A stretch of DNA of 64,000 bases from Microbulbifer litoralis (GTDB lineage: Bacteria; Pseudomonadota; Gammaproteobacteria; Pseudomonadales; Cellvibrionaceae): the NCBI RefSeq assembly GCF_023634065.1, contig NZ_JALKCV010000002.1, forward strand, positions 248,001 to 312,000. Reading direction: 5' to 3'. Under the pieces are notes generated by a model that was given only the letters and a program-made list of their open reading frames with translations, was not told where the DNA came from and searched no databases. Of the stretch, positions 37,458 through 46,314 are shown in pieces (positions within the stretch are counted from its first letter, which is position 1; the number at the start of each line of letters is the position of its first letter). The position numbers were made by a program, and so were the translations under genes.

Positions 37458-38240
37458 ATGATCAAATCCCTGTGGACTGCCAAGACCGGGCTGGAATCCC
37501 AGCAGGTCAAGATGGATGTCATCTCCAACAACCTGGCGAACGTCAGCACCAACGGTTTCAAGAAATCCCGCGCGGTGTTCGAGGACCTGCTGTACCAGAA
37601 CCTGCGCCAGCCCGGCGGGCAGAACGATATCCAGAATACACTGCCGTCCGGCATGCAGGTGGGCAGCGGCGTGCGCCCGGTGGCCACCGAGCGGCTGCAC
37701 TCCCAGGGCGGCCTGGAAAACACCGGTAACTCCCGCGACCTGGCCATCAACGGCAAGGGCTTTTTCCAGGTGCGCATGATCGACGGCAGCACCGCCTACA
37801 CCCGCGACGGCAGTTTCCAGTTGGACGAAAACGGCCAGATGGTGACGTCCAGCGGCTATCCGCTGGAACCCGCGGTGATTATTCCCGACAACGCCCTGTC
37901 GGTCACCATCGGCAAGGACGGCCTCGTCTCCATCACAGAACCGGGATCTACCCGCAGCGTGGAAGTGGGCCAACTGACCCTGTCCACCTTCGTCAACCCG
38001 GCCGGCCTGGAAAGCATCGGCGAAAACCTCTACCTGGAAACCAGCGCCTCGGGCATGCGCACCGAGAGTGTGCCGGGCATGAACGGCGCCGGCAGCCTGT
38101 ACCAGTCTTACGTGGAAACCTCCAACGTCAATGTGGTGGAGGAAATGGTCAGCATGATCCAGACCCAGCGCGCCTACGAAATCAACAGCAAAGCGGTGCA
38201 GACATCCGACGAGATGCTCTCGCGCCTGACCCAGCTGTAG
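37458..38240 (+). CDS. flgG: Flagellar distal rod protein FlgG
   Basis: A 260-residue distal rod protein starting at ATG 37458 ([20 protein letters not shown]) with GGAG nine bases upstream; an ATG at 37428 would add ten non-conserved residues. [27 protein letters not shown] rod motif (core [15 protein letters not shown]) and the C-terminus [22 protein letters not shown] are diagnostic. Confidence 0.96.
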   Translation: MIKSLWTAKTGLESQQVKMDVISNNLANVSTNGFKKSRAVFEDLLYQNLRQPGGQNDIQNTLPSGMQVGSGVRPVATERLHSQGGLENTGNSRDLAINGKGFFQVRMIDGSTAYTRDGSFQLDENGQMVTSSGYPLEPAVIIPDNALSVTIGKDGLVSITEPGSTRSVEVGQLTLSTFVNPAGLESIGENLYLETSASGMRTESVPGMNGAGSLYQSYVETSNVNVVEEMVSMIQTQRAYEINSKAVQTSDEMLSRLTQL

Positions 38241-38272
38241 AGCGTTGTCGGCCATGTTGCGGAAATTGAAAA

Positions 38273-38420
38273 CTCAACTTCCCGGGTTCGTTGTCGGGAG
38301 CCGGGGCGGGGTACGCCCTCCTGAGACACGCCGTGAATGCGTCCCTGCAGGCTTGTCCGCGAGGTCCCTCCCGCAGACAGTCCCAGAAGGGCGCACCCCG
38401 CCCCGGCCTGTGCCGTCGGC
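38273..38420 (+). repeat. MITE-like inverted-repeat element, copy B (right end degraded)
   Basis: The copy has the left end CTCAACTT (38273-38280) and the core ACGCCCTCCTGAGACACGCC...GTCCCAGAAGGGCGC in the same orientation as copy A. The right terminal repeat is not recognisable, so the end is approximate. It fills the flgG-flgH gap and abuts the flgH coding region. Confidence 0.65.
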
Positions 38421-38445
38421 GAAGCATCGAGTCCGGAAGCTGGCG

Positions 38446-39102
38446 TTGAAAACCCTTGCGACAGCAGCCGTTCTTGTCGCGGCCGGTTGTGCACAGCTGC
38501 CGCAGCCCTCGGTAGTGGGAGAGCAGGAAATGGTGCCTGTCGCAACACCGCCGCCGGCGGTGCCAAACGGCAGCATTTTCCAGGCCCGCGGCGGCTACTA
38601 CCCGCTGTTCGAGGACCGCCGGCCGCGCATGGCGGGCGATGTGCTGACCGTGGTATTCAACGAACAGGTGAGTGCCTCCAAGAGCGCCGACAGCAACGCC
38701 GGCCGCACCGGCGAGTCATCGCTGACTGCCACCACGGTACCGGACGGCCTGGAGAGCCTGGCGGACTACGGCTTCGAACTCGAGGGCGACAACAATTTCG
38801 AGGGCGGCGGCGCCTCCCAGGCGCAGAACACCTTTACCGGTACCCTGACGGTGACAGTGTTGCAGGTACTCGGCAACGGCAACCTGCGGGTGCGCGGGGA
38901 AAAGCAGATACTGATCAACCAGGGTACCGAATTTATCCGTTTCTCCGGCGTAGTGGACCCGCGGGAAATTTCCGGCAGCAATACCGTGCGTTCCACCCAG
39001 GTGGCGGACGCGCGCATCGAATATGTCGGCGACGGCTACATCAACGAGGCGCAGACCATGGGTTGGCTGCAGCGCCTGTTCCTGAATATTTCGCCCTTCT
39101 GA
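38446..39102 (+). CDS. flgH: Flagellar L-ring lipoprotein FlgH
   Basis: A 218-residue outer-membrane L-ring protein from TTG 38446 ([19 protein letters not shown]), which directly gives a lipoprotein signal with lipobox VAAGC. The mature region has [31 protein letters not shown] and the C-terminal [24 protein letters not shown] (key: GDVLTV and MGWLQR). The frame stays open upstream to ATG 38254 through repeat copy B; GTG 38410 is another candidate. None has a strong ribosome site, and long forms would bury the signal peptide, so I favour the short one. Confidence 0.88.
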   Translation: MKTLATAAVLVAAGCAQLPQPSVVGEQEMVPVATPPPAVPNGSIFQARGGYYPLFEDRRPRMAGDVLTVVFNEQVSASKSADSNAGRTGESSLTATTVPDGLESLADYGFELEGDNNFEGGGASQAQNTFTGTLTVTVLQVLGNGNLRVRGEKQILINQGTEFIRFSGVVDPREISGSNTVRSTQVADARIEYVGDGYINEAQTMGWLQRLFLNISPF

Positions 39103-39120
39103 CGCGGTGAGCGCCCAAGC

Positions 39121-40227
39121 ATGCAATTATTTTTCTCCACACGCATCCTGTTGATCGTCGCGCTGCTGCTGAGCGCGGCCGCGCGCGCCGAACCCCTGCG
39201 CGAGCTGGCGGACTTCGCCGGCGTGCGCGACAACCAGCTGGTGGGCTACGGCCTGGTGGTGGGGCTGGACGGCAGTGGTGACCAGACCATGCAGACCCCG
39301 TTTACCACCCAGAGCCTGAGCAACATGTTTTCGCAGCTCGGCATCACCATTCCCGAAGGCACCAACATGCAACTGCGCAACATTGCCGGGGTGATGGTTA
39401 CCGCCGACCTGCCGCCGTTTTCGCGGCCGGGCCAGCGCATCGACGTGGTGGTTTCCTCGATCGGCAATGCCCGCAGCCTGCGCGGCGGCACCCTGTTGAT
39501 GACGCCGTTGAAGGGCGCCAACGGACGCACCTACGCACTCGCCCAGGGCAACCTGCTGGTGGGCGGCGCCGGGGCCGAGGCCGGTGGTTCCAGTGTGCAG
39601 ATCAACCAGCAGGCCGGCGGCCGTATCAGTGGTGGCGCGGTGGTGGAGCAGGGCGTGCCCGTGGACCTGGGAATGGGCGGCGGCACTCTGGAGCTGCAAC
39701 TGCGCGAGGCGGATTTCGGTACTGCGCAGCGCGCCGTGCAGGCCATCAACGCCGAGTTTGGCCACGCGGTGGCCGCGGCGCTGGATGCGCGCTCGATCCA
39801 GTTGCAGGGACCGGCGAATGCCAACGCGCGGGTCAATTTCATGGCGCGTGTCGAACGGGTCGAGGTGACGCCGATGGAGGCGCCGGCGAAAGTGGTGATC
39901 AACGCGCGCACCGGCTCGGTGGTGCTCAACCGCCGCGTCACGCTGAAACCCGCCGCCGTGGCCCACGGCAGCCTGTCGGTGGTCATCGACACGCAATTCG
40001 GCGTCAGCCAGCCGGGTGCTTTCAGCGACGGTCGCACGGCGGTGGTGCCCGACAGCGATATCAGTATCCAGGCCCAGCAGGGTTCACTGCAGTTTGTCGA
40101 GGGCGCGGACCTGATGGAGGTTGTGGACGCACTCAATGCACTGGGGGCGACGCCACAGGACCTGATGTCGATTCTCGAAGCGTTGAAGGCCTCCGGCTCA
40201 CTGCGCGCCGAACTGGAGATTCTGTAA
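39121..40227 (+). CDS. flgI: Flagellar P-ring protein FlgI
   Basis: A 368-residue periplasmic P-ring subunit with a signal peptide ([20 protein letters not shown], cleaved after ARA). Conserved segments are [36 protein letters not shown]-like [12 protein letters not shown], and [21 protein letters not shown]. It ends with [18 protein letters not shown]. Stop and flgJ start overlap (TAATG). Confidence 0.96.
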   Translation: [368 protein letters not shown]

Positions 40228-40544
40228 TGAGCACGAGCGCCCTCGACGGCCAGTTCGCCCTGGACCTGCGCGGCCTGGAAAAACTCAGGCAGGACGCCGC
40301 CGGCGATCCGCAAAAGCACCTGCGCGACGCGGCGGAGCAGTTCGAGGCACTGTTCCTGCAGAAAATGCTGCAGAGCATGCGCGATGCCACCCCGCACTCG
40401 GGACTGGTGGACAACTCCAGTATCCGCTTCTACGAATCCATGTTCGACCAGCAACTGTCCCAGCATATGGCGGGCGAGGGGCTGGGACTGGCGGAACAAC
40501 TGGTGGCGCAGCTCTCCGACGGGACCGCAACGGACGCAAACTGA
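40227..40544 (+). CDS. flgJ: Single-domain rod-cap protein FlgJ (no hydrolase domain)
   Basis: A 105-residue protein containing only the N-terminal rod-binding domain: AAEQFEALFLQKMLQSMRDA and SSIRFYESMFDQQLSQHMAGEGLGLAEQLV. FlgJ of most motile gammaproteobacteria is about 300 residues with a C-terminal glucosaminidase domain; that domain is absent, and the gene ends cleanly before a REP palindrome. A separate peptidoglycan hydrolase must open the wall for the rod, or the domain was lost at the repeat. Confidence 0.93.
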   Translation: MSTSALDGQFALDLRGLEKLRQDAAGDPQKHLRDAAEQFEALFLQKMLQSMRDATPHSGLVDNSSIRFYESMFDQQLSQHMAGEGLGLAEQLVAQLSDGTATDAN

Positions 40545-40552
40545 TTCGACCC

Positions 40553-40583
40553 GTAGCCCGGATGCAGCGCAGCGGAATCCGGG
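40553..40583. repeat. REP-like palindrome
   Basis: GTAGCCCGGATGCAGCGCAG...GGAATCCGGG, a single unit eight bases after the flgJ stop. Confidence 0.7.
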
Positions 40584-40611
40584 AAATCCCGAAAGAATTC
40601 ACCACGGGAAC

Positions 40612-40639
40612 TCAAGCCCCGGCCCCCGCCGGCCGATAG
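40612..40639 (+). promoter_or_regulatory. Probable sigma-28 promoter of flgKL
   Basis: TCAAGCCC (40612-40619), a 12-base spacer, and GCCGATAG (40632-40639). The -10 is a near-perfect FliA box, but the -35 has one change in TAAAG and the spacer is one base long. It lies 31 bases before flgK. Confidence 0.6.
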
Positions 40640-40670
40640 AGACAACATCGGTATTACGGAAAAGGCGACC

Positions 40671-42290
40671 ATGAGTATTTTTTCAATCGGCCTCAGCGGC
40701 CTGAACGCCGCGCAGAACGCGCTCAATACCACCAGCAACAATATCAGCAACGTCTACACCGACGGCTACAACCGCGAGCTGACACTGCTGGGCGAGCGCA
40801 ATGCCAGCGGCGGTGTGCAGGTCGAGGATATCCAGCGCCAGTACGACTACTATGTGGCAGACCAATTGAACGCCGCCAACAGCAAGACCGCTGCGCTGGA
40901 TGCCTACCAGACACAGGTTGCCCAGATCGACGACCTGCTGGCGAACAGCGAATCCGGCCTGGCGCCGCTGATGCAGGATTTCTTTTCCGCGCTCGAGGAC
41001 CTGACCGGCGCCCCGGCGGATTCCGCCGCGCGCCAGGGCGTGATCGGGGCGGCGGACACCCTCAGTGCGCAGTTCCGCGCCTTCGACGGTTACCTGCAGG
41101 ATATGCGCGACGGCGTCAACGGCCAGATCGGCGACGAGATTGCACAGATCAACAACAGTGCCGACCAGATAGCCAACCTCAACCGCGAGATCGCACTGGC
41201 CAAGGCCAAAACCGGCGAGGCGCCCAACAGCCTGCTGAACCAGCGCGACCAACTGGTGGCGGAACTGAGCGAGCGCATCGACGTGGAGCTGACGATCCAG
41301 GAAAGCGGTACCTACAACCTGTCTATCGGCAACGGCCAGCCGATTGTCGCCGGCACCCGCAGTTTCGGCCTGGAGGCGATCGCGTCCTCCGCCGATCCGT
41401 CGCGCACGGTAGTGGGCTACCGGGATTCCGCCGGCAACCTGGTGGAGCTCGAGGAGGAAAACCTGGGCGGCGGCTCGCTCGGCGGCCTGCTCACATTCCG
41501 CCGCGAAACCCTGGACAAAACCCAGAACCAGATCGGCCAGTTGGCGGTGTCTTTCGCCGCTGCCATCAACGAACAGCACAGTGCCGGCTTCGACCTGGAT
41601 GGCAACGCCGGCGGCGACCTGTTATCCGTGGGCGAACCGCGCGCTTTCAGCAACGACGGCAACAGCGGCGGAGCCAGTATCAGCGCCGAGTTCGGCGATA
41701 TCGACCAGCTCACCGCCGCCGATTACCAGCTGCGCGCAACCGATGCCGCCGCGGGCGAGTTTGAAATTACCCGGCTGGACAGCGGCGAGTCGGTGACCGC
41801 GACGCTGGATGCCAACGGCCAGCTCAGCTTCGGCGGTGTGGTGGTGACCATCGCCGACGCCGGCACCCTGGCGGATGGCGATACTTTCCAGGTGCAACCG
41901 GCGCGCGGCGCCGCCGGTGCCATGGAGAACCTGATCCGGGATACCGGCGCCATCGCCGCCGGTGCCGGCGGTGGCAGCGGCGACAATGAAAACGCCCTGG
42001 CATTGCAGGAATTGCAGGACAAGTTGCTGGTCGGGGGCAGTGCCACTTTCAGCGGCGCCTACGCCGCCATGGTCAGCGATGTGGGCAGCCGCGCGAATAT
42101 CGTGCAGGTCAACCTGGAGGCACAGCAGGGGCTCAGCGAACAGTTGAGTGCGGTACAGCAGTCCGAGTCGGGGGTGAACCTGGATGAAGAGGCGGCCAAC
42201 CTGATCCGCTACCAGCAGTACTACCAGGCCAATGCAAAAGTGATAGAGACCGCCGCCACCATCATGGACTCGATTCTCGGCCTGCGCTAA
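40671..42290 (+). CDS. flgK: Flagellar hook-filament junction protein FlgK (HAP1)
   Basis: A 539-residue junction protein. The N-terminus IGLSGLNAAQNALNTTSNNI followed by SNVYTDGYNRE is diagnostic, as is the C-terminus SGVNLDEEAANLIRYQQYYQANAKVIET (key: VNLDEEAANLIRYQ). Secreted with the help of FlgN. A sigma-28-like promoter precedes it, and flgL follows after 18 bases. Confidence 0.96.
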   Translation: MSIFSIGLSGLNAAQNALNTTSNNISNVYTDGYNRELTLLGERNASGGVQVEDIQRQYDYYVADQLNAANSKTAALDAYQTQVAQIDDLLANSESGLAPLMQDFFSALEDLTGAPADSAARQGVIGAADTLSAQFRAFDGYLQDMRDGVNGQIGDEIAQINNSADQIANLNREIALAKAKTGEAPNSLLNQRDQLVAELSERIDVELTIQESGTYNLSIGNGQPIVAGTRSFGLEAIASSADPSRTVVGYRDSAGNLVELEEENLGGGSLGGLLTFRRETLDKTQNQIGQLAVSFAAAINEQHSAGFDLDGNAGGDLLSVGEPRAFSNDGNSGGASISAEFGDIDQLTAADYQLRATDAAAGEFEITRLDSGESVTATLDANGQLSFGGVVVTIADAGTLADGDTFQVQPARGAAGAMENLIRDTGAIAAGAGGGSGDNENALALQELQDKLLVGGSATFSGAYAAMVSDVGSRANIVQVNLEAQQGLSEQLSAVQQSESGVNLDEEAANLIRYQQYYQANAKVIETAATIMDSILGLR

Positions 42291-42308
42291 CCGGACAGGA
42301 GAAACAGC

Positions 42309-43505
42309 ATGCGTATCAGTACCGTCACCATTTTTGAACAGAGCATGAGCTCCATGAACCGCCAGCAGGGGGATTTTCTCAAGGTCGGCCAGCAGATTGC
42401 CAGCGGGCGCCGGGTGGTCAATCCGTCGGACGATCCCCAGGCCGCATCGCGCGCGGTGCAGGTATCCCAGTCGCTGGCGGTAACTGAACAGTACGCCGAT
42501 GCCCGGGTCAGCGCGCGCAATGCCCTGTCCCAGGAAGAGAGTGTTCTGAACAGCGTGGGCGATGCCATCGCCAGTGCCAAGACCCTGATCGTCCAGGCCG
42601 CCAGCGATACCCTGAGCGATGCCGACCGCGCGTCGGTGGCCAGTGAGTTGCGCGGAATTTACGAGACCGCGATCGGCCAGGCCAACGCTACTGATGGTAA
42701 CGGCCGCTATCTGTTCGGCGGCTATCGCGATGGCAGCGAGCCGTTCGTGCGCAATGCCGACGACACGGTGGGCTATGTCGGCGACGACAACAGCCGCGCG
42801 GTGCGCATCGATTCCTCCCGGCTGATGCCGGTGGCGGACAACGGCAGCGATGTCTTCCTGAGTGTCGATGCCAGCGCCGGTTATGTCGCCGAGGCGGATA
42901 GCGACAATGCCGGCAGCGTGACCTTTACCGGCCCGCGAGTAGTGGACGAGAGCGATGCCGGGTACGGCAACGCCTACAGTATCGAGTTTTCCGTTGCCGG
43001 TGGTGCAACCACCTATTCGGTCAACGGCGGCCCGGCCCAGGCCTACGAAGCGGGCCAGTCGATCAGTTTCGGCGGCCTGTCGATCACCCTCGATGGCACG
43101 CCCGCAGACGGCGACCGCATCGACATGGACAGGGCGGAAAACATGAACACCAACCTGTTCGAAACCTTCGAGAAAGCCCTGGCGGTGCTCGAGGCGCCGG
43201 CGGCAACCGATGCGGAAAAAGCGGCGCGCAGCAATACCCTGAACGGTGTCATGCGCGAGTTCGACAACAGTCTCGATAATATCCTCACCACCCGCGCATC
43301 TGTGGGCGCACGCCTGAATGAACTGGACGTGGTGGACTCGGTGGCCGACAACCGCACGCTCAACTACGAGCAGACCCTGTCGGACCTGGTGGACCTGGAC
43401 TACGTGGAAGCCATCGCCGAATACAGCCTGCGCCAGGTGGGCCTGCAGGCGGCGCAGAAGGCGTTTGTGGATATCAAGGGGATGAGCCTGTTCGACCGGA
43501 TGTAG
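42309..43505 (+). CDS. flgL: Flagellar hook-filament junction protein FlgL (HAP3)
   Basis: A 398-residue flagellin-like junction protein. The N-terminus MRISTVTIFEQSMSSMNRQQ and KVGQQIASGRRVVNPSDDPQA match FlgL, and the C-terminus has YEQTLSDLVDLDYVEAIAEY followed by QVGLQAAQKAF. Last gene of the flg series; a REP unit follows. Confidence 0.95.
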   Translation: MRISTVTIFEQSMSSMNRQQGDFLKVGQQIASGRRVVNPSDDPQAASRAVQVSQSLAVTEQYADARVSARNALSQEESVLNSVGDAIASAKTLIVQAASDTLSDADRASVASELRGIYETAIGQANATDGNGRYLFGGYRDGSEPFVRNADDTVGYVGDDNSRAVRIDSSRLMPVADNGSDVFLSVDASAGYVAEADSDNAGSVTFTGPRVVDESDAGYGNAYSIEFSVAGGATTYSVNGGPAQAYEAGQSISFGGLSITLDGTPADGDRIDMDRAENMNTNLFETFEKALAVLEAPAATDAEKAARSNTLNGVMREFDNSLDNILTTRASVGARLNELDVVDSVADNRTLNYEQTLSDLVDLDYVEAIAEYSLRQVGLQAAQKAFVDIKGMSLFDRM

Positions 43506-43525
43506 TACAGTGAACCCCGGGGAAA

Positions 43526-43562
43526 CCCGGATTCCGGCGCTCCGCGCCTGCATCCGGGCTAC
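43526..43562. repeat. REP-like palindrome
   Basis: CCCGGATTCCGGCGCTCCGC...ATCCGGGCTAC lies between the convergent flgL and fliR genes, opposite in orientation to the 40553 copy. Confidence 0.68.
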
Positions 43563-43617
43563 ACACCGAATCGTGGCCCGTATAACGTAGGGAAACCTCT
43601 GGCGAACCCCGGATTTC

Positions 43618-44400
43618 CTACAGCGGCGCCAACGTCTCCACCAACTGCTGCAGAAAAACCAACCCCCGCCCGAACAACCCCTGCAAAAAGCGCCCGAAGT
43701 CCGTCATCAGCACCATCAACAGAAACAGTCCCAGCGTCAACGAGGTCGGGAAACCCACGGAGAAAACCGTCAACTGCGGCGCCGAGCGGTTGAGGATGCC
43801 CAGGGACAGGTTGATGATCAGCAGCGCTGCCACCAGCGGCAGCGCCAGCAACAGGCCGGAGGAAAAAATGGTGCCGCCATAGCGGACCAGCAGCTCGAAA
43901 CCGCTGCGCTCGAGGCCGGTGTAGCCGATCGGCAGCAGGTGGAAGCTGCCCGCCAGGGTATCGATCACCACCAGGTGGCCGTTGACGGCCAGGAACATCA
44001 GCAGCGTGATCATGTAGAAGAGCCGCGACAGCACCATGGTGTTGGAGCCGTCCGGGGTAACGAAGGTGGCGAAGGCCAGGCCCATCTGCAGGCCGATCAT
44101 TTCCCCCGCCGCCTGCACCGCGGTAAACATGACCCGCAGCGCCAGGCCCATGGCCGCGCCCACCAGCGTCTGCTCCACCATGATACCCAGCCCGGCCCAG
44201 GACCAGACGGGCGCGTCGGGCAACGCAAGTGTCGGGCCCACCAGTATACTCAGCAGCGCCGCCAGGCCGATCTTGACCCGCCTCGGCACAGCGCTGTGGC
44301 CGAGCAGCGGCGCGGCCATGAAAAACGCCGAAAAACGCGTGAACGGCCACAGGAAGGCCACCAGCCAGGCCTGCAGTTGCGCAAAGGTAATATCGATCAC
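43618..44400 (-). CDS. fliR: Flagellar export apparatus protein FliR
   Basis: A 260-residue polytopic membrane protein of the export gate. Typical segments are FSAFFMAAPLLGHSAVPRRVKIGLAALLS and TLVGAAMGLALRVMFTAVQAAGEMIGLQMGLAFATFVTP (key: GAAMGLALR, GEMIGLQMGL), with five to six hydrophobic helices. Last gene of the leftward fliF-to-fliR operon, 15 bases after fliQ. Confidence 0.95.
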   Translation of the reverse strand: MIDITFAQLQAWLVAFLWPFTRFSAFFMAAPLLGHSAVPRRVKIGLAALLSILVGPTLALPDAPVWSWAGLGIMVEQTLVGAAMGLALRVMFTAVQAAGEMIGLQMGLAFATFVTPDGSNTMVLSRLFYMITLLMFLAVNGHLVVIDTLAGSFHLLPIGYTGLERSGFELLVRYGGTIFSSGLLLALPLVAALLIINLSLGILNRSAPQLTVFSVGFPTSLTLGLFLLMVLMTDFGRFLQGLFGRGLVFLQQLVETLAPL

Positions 44401-44415
44401 CGCCGCGGCCGCCGG

Positions 44416-44685
44416 TCAGGAAATCAGGTAGGGAATATTCTGGAACAAGGCGCGGGTGTAGTCGGTAATCAGGCTCAGCAGCCAGGGACCGGCAATCACC
44501 AGCACCGCGAATACACCCAGGATCTTCGGGATGAACGACAGCGTCATCTCGTTGATCTGGGTGGCGGCCTGGAACAGGCTGACCAGCAGGCCGATCGCCA
44601 GTGCCGTCAGCAGCATCGGGGCGCCCAGGTAGAGCGTCACCATCATCGCCCGGTAGGCGATATTCATTACGGTTTCCGGTGTCAT
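44416..44685 (-). CDS. fliQ: Flagellar export apparatus protein FliQ
   Basis: An 89-residue membrane protein with two transmembrane helices and the family core LLTALAIGLLVSLFQAATQINEMTLSFIPK. The ATG overlaps the fliP stop (ATGA). It forms the export-gate spiral with FliP and FliR. Confidence 0.95.
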   Translation of the reverse strand: MTPETVMNIAYRAMMVTLYLGAPMLLTALAIGLLVSLFQAATQINEMTLSFIPKILGVFAVLVIAGPWLLSLITDYTRALFQNIPYLIS

Positions 44686-45431
44686 ACGAAAAAGCTCTCC
44701 GCCAGGGAACCGATGATCAGTTGCCAGCCGTCCACCAGCACAAACAGCATCAGTTTGAACGGTAGCGAGATGGTCGCCGGCGGTACCATCATCATACCCA
44801 GCGCCATCAGCACACTGGCCACCACCAGGTCGATGATCAGGAAGGGAATAAAGATCGTGAAGCCGATCTGGAAAGCGGTCTTCAGTTCGCTGGTGACAAA
44901 GGCCGGCAGCAGAACCCGCAGCGGCAGCTGCTCCGGCCCCTGTATCGGCCCGGTTTCCGCCAGCCGCGCAAAGAGCGCGATATCCGGTTCGCGGGTCTGC
45001 GCCAGCATGAATTCGCGCAGCGGTTCGCTGCCGCGGCGGGTGAATTCCTCGAAGCCGATTTCTTCATTGGCCAGCGGCTGCCAGGCATCGGTGTAGATTT
45101 TTTCCAGCACCGGCGACATCACAAAAAAAGTCAGGAACAGCGTCAGGCCCAGCAGCACCTGGTTGGGTGGTGCCGCCTGGGTGCCCATGGCGGTGCGCAG
45201 CAGGCTGAGGACGATGATGATGCGGGTAAAGCAGGTCATCATCAGCAGCACCGCGGGCAGGAAAGCCAGGCTGGTGAGCAGCAGCAATGTCTGCAGCTTG
45301 ATCGACCACTGCTGGCCGCCGTCCGCGGTGGGTTGTGTCACGATCCCGGGCAGTGTCGCCTGGGCCCAGCTGGTTTCCGGCAGCCAGAAAAACAGCAACA
45401 GCAGCGCCGGGGTGAAAATACTGCGAATCAC
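44682..45431 (-). CDS. fliP: Flagellar export apparatus protein FliP
   Basis: A 249-residue membrane protein of the export gate. It starts at GTG 45431, overlapping the fliO stop (GTGA), with a cleavable signal-like segment SIFTPALLLLFFWLPETSWA. Conserved stretches are SLAFLPAVLLMMTCFTRIIIVLSLLR, PPNQVLLGLTLFLTFFVM and IPFLIIDLVVASVLMALGMMM. The open frame upstream of 45431 is Arg/Gly-rich and not FliP. Confidence 0.95.
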   Translation of the reverse strand: MIRSIFTPALLLLFFWLPETSWAQATLPGIVTQPTADGGQQWSIKLQTLLLLTSLAFLPAVLLMMTCFTRIIIVLSLLRTAMGTQAAPPNQVLLGLTLFLTFFVMSPVLEKIYTDAWQPLANEEIGFEEFTRRGSEPLREFMLAQTREPDIALFARLAETGPIQGPEQLPLRVLLPAFVTSELKTAFQIGFTIFIPFLIIDLVVASVLMALGMMMVPPATISLPFKLMLFVLVDGWQLIIGSLAESFFV

Positions 45432-45841
45432 GAATGGCTTCCCGGCAGTCTGAAGTTCTGTTGCAGGGCGCGGGCAAAGCGCTCGGCGAAACCGCTGTTT
45501 TCGCCGGGCTGCACTTCCGTCTCCGCAGTGGGCGGTGGCGCGGGGCGCTCGTGCAGCTTGTCGATACGGCCGGCGCCGACGCCCAGTACCAGCCAGGTAT
45601 CCTCCAGTTCCACCACCACGACCCGCTCCTTGGTGCCCACGGCCTTGCTGGCGATTACCTTGAGTGCCGGGTTGCCAGTGCCCGGCGCGCGCTCGAGGCC
45701 GAACTTTTTCAACAGCCAGGCGCACAGCAGGATGAAGGCCACCAGGGCGAACAGCACAGTAGCGGTTTTTCCCATGGCGGCCATTCCGGTTGCTCCTGCG
45801 CCGATTTCCGCTGCGCTCATGGCCGTTTGCGTCGCGCTCAT
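45428..45841 (-). CDS. fliO: Flagellar biosynthesis protein FliO
   Basis: A 137-residue protein with one membrane helix (TATVLFALVAFILLCAWLLKKF) and the FliO domain LKVIASKAVGTKERVVVVELEDTWLVLGVGAGRIDKLH. It assists assembly of the FliP complex. ATG 45841 overlaps the fliN stop; the first 20 residues are Ala/Gly/Met-rich and a later Met could also serve as start. Confidence 0.9.
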   Translation of the reverse strand: MSATQTAMSAAEIGAGATGMAAMGKTATVLFALVAFILLCAWLLKKFGLERAPGTGNPALKVIASKAVGTKERVVVVELEDTWLVLGVGAGRIDKLHERPAPPPTAETEVQPGENSGFAERFARALQQNFRLPGSHS

Positions 45842-46314
45842 CGGTTCAGCTTGTGTACGCGTTCGTAGGGGGTGACGATTTCGGTGATACGGATTCCGTA
45901 TTTATCCTCGACCACGACCACTTCGCCCTGCGCAATCAGGTAGCCGTTGATCAGGATATCCATGGGTTCGCCGGCGAGGCCGTCGAGCTCGATCACCGAA
46001 CCCTGGGCCAGTTCCAGCAGCTGTTTGATGGTGATACGGGTGCGCCCCAGTTCCACGCTCAGCTTGACCGGGATGTCCATGACCATTTCCAGGTCGCGCG
46101 GTACCGATGCCGCGGCGCCCTGGTCCAGGGGTTTGAACACCTCTTCGCCGGCGTTGCGGGTAGCGGTGCTGTCCCCGTCGTCCTGTTCGGCCAGCGCCTC
46201 GGCCCACAGGTTGGCGCCCTCGCCGGTTTCGTTTTCGTCGCTGGCCTGCTCGGCCATGGCCGCCGCCCAGCTGTCTTCGCCGGACTGCTGTTCTTTGTTG
46301 TCGGCATCACTCAT
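45838..46314 (-). CDS. fliN: Flagellar motor switch protein FliN
   Basis: A 158-residue C-ring protein. The SPOA domain is clear: DIPVKLSVELGRTRITIKQLLELAQGSVIELDGLAGEPMDILING and VVVVEDKYGIRITEIV (key: LGRTRITIKQLL). The first 75 residues are an acidic linker. It overlaps fliM by four bases and binds phospho-CheY with FliM. Confidence 0.95.
   Translation of the reverse strand: MSDADNKEQQSGEDSWAAAMAEQASDENETGEGANLWAEALAEQDDGDSTATRNAGEEVFKPLDQGAAASVPRDLEMVMDIPVKLSVELGRTRITIKQLLELAQGSVIELDGLAGEPMDILINGYLIAQGEVVVVEDKYGIRITEIVTPYERVHKLNR

Noticed and set aside
44682..45725. FliP extended to 347 residues with a long N-terminus
   Set aside because: The extra residues are Arg/Gly-rich, lie inside fliO, and the GTG at 45431 forms the GTGA junction expected in this operon.
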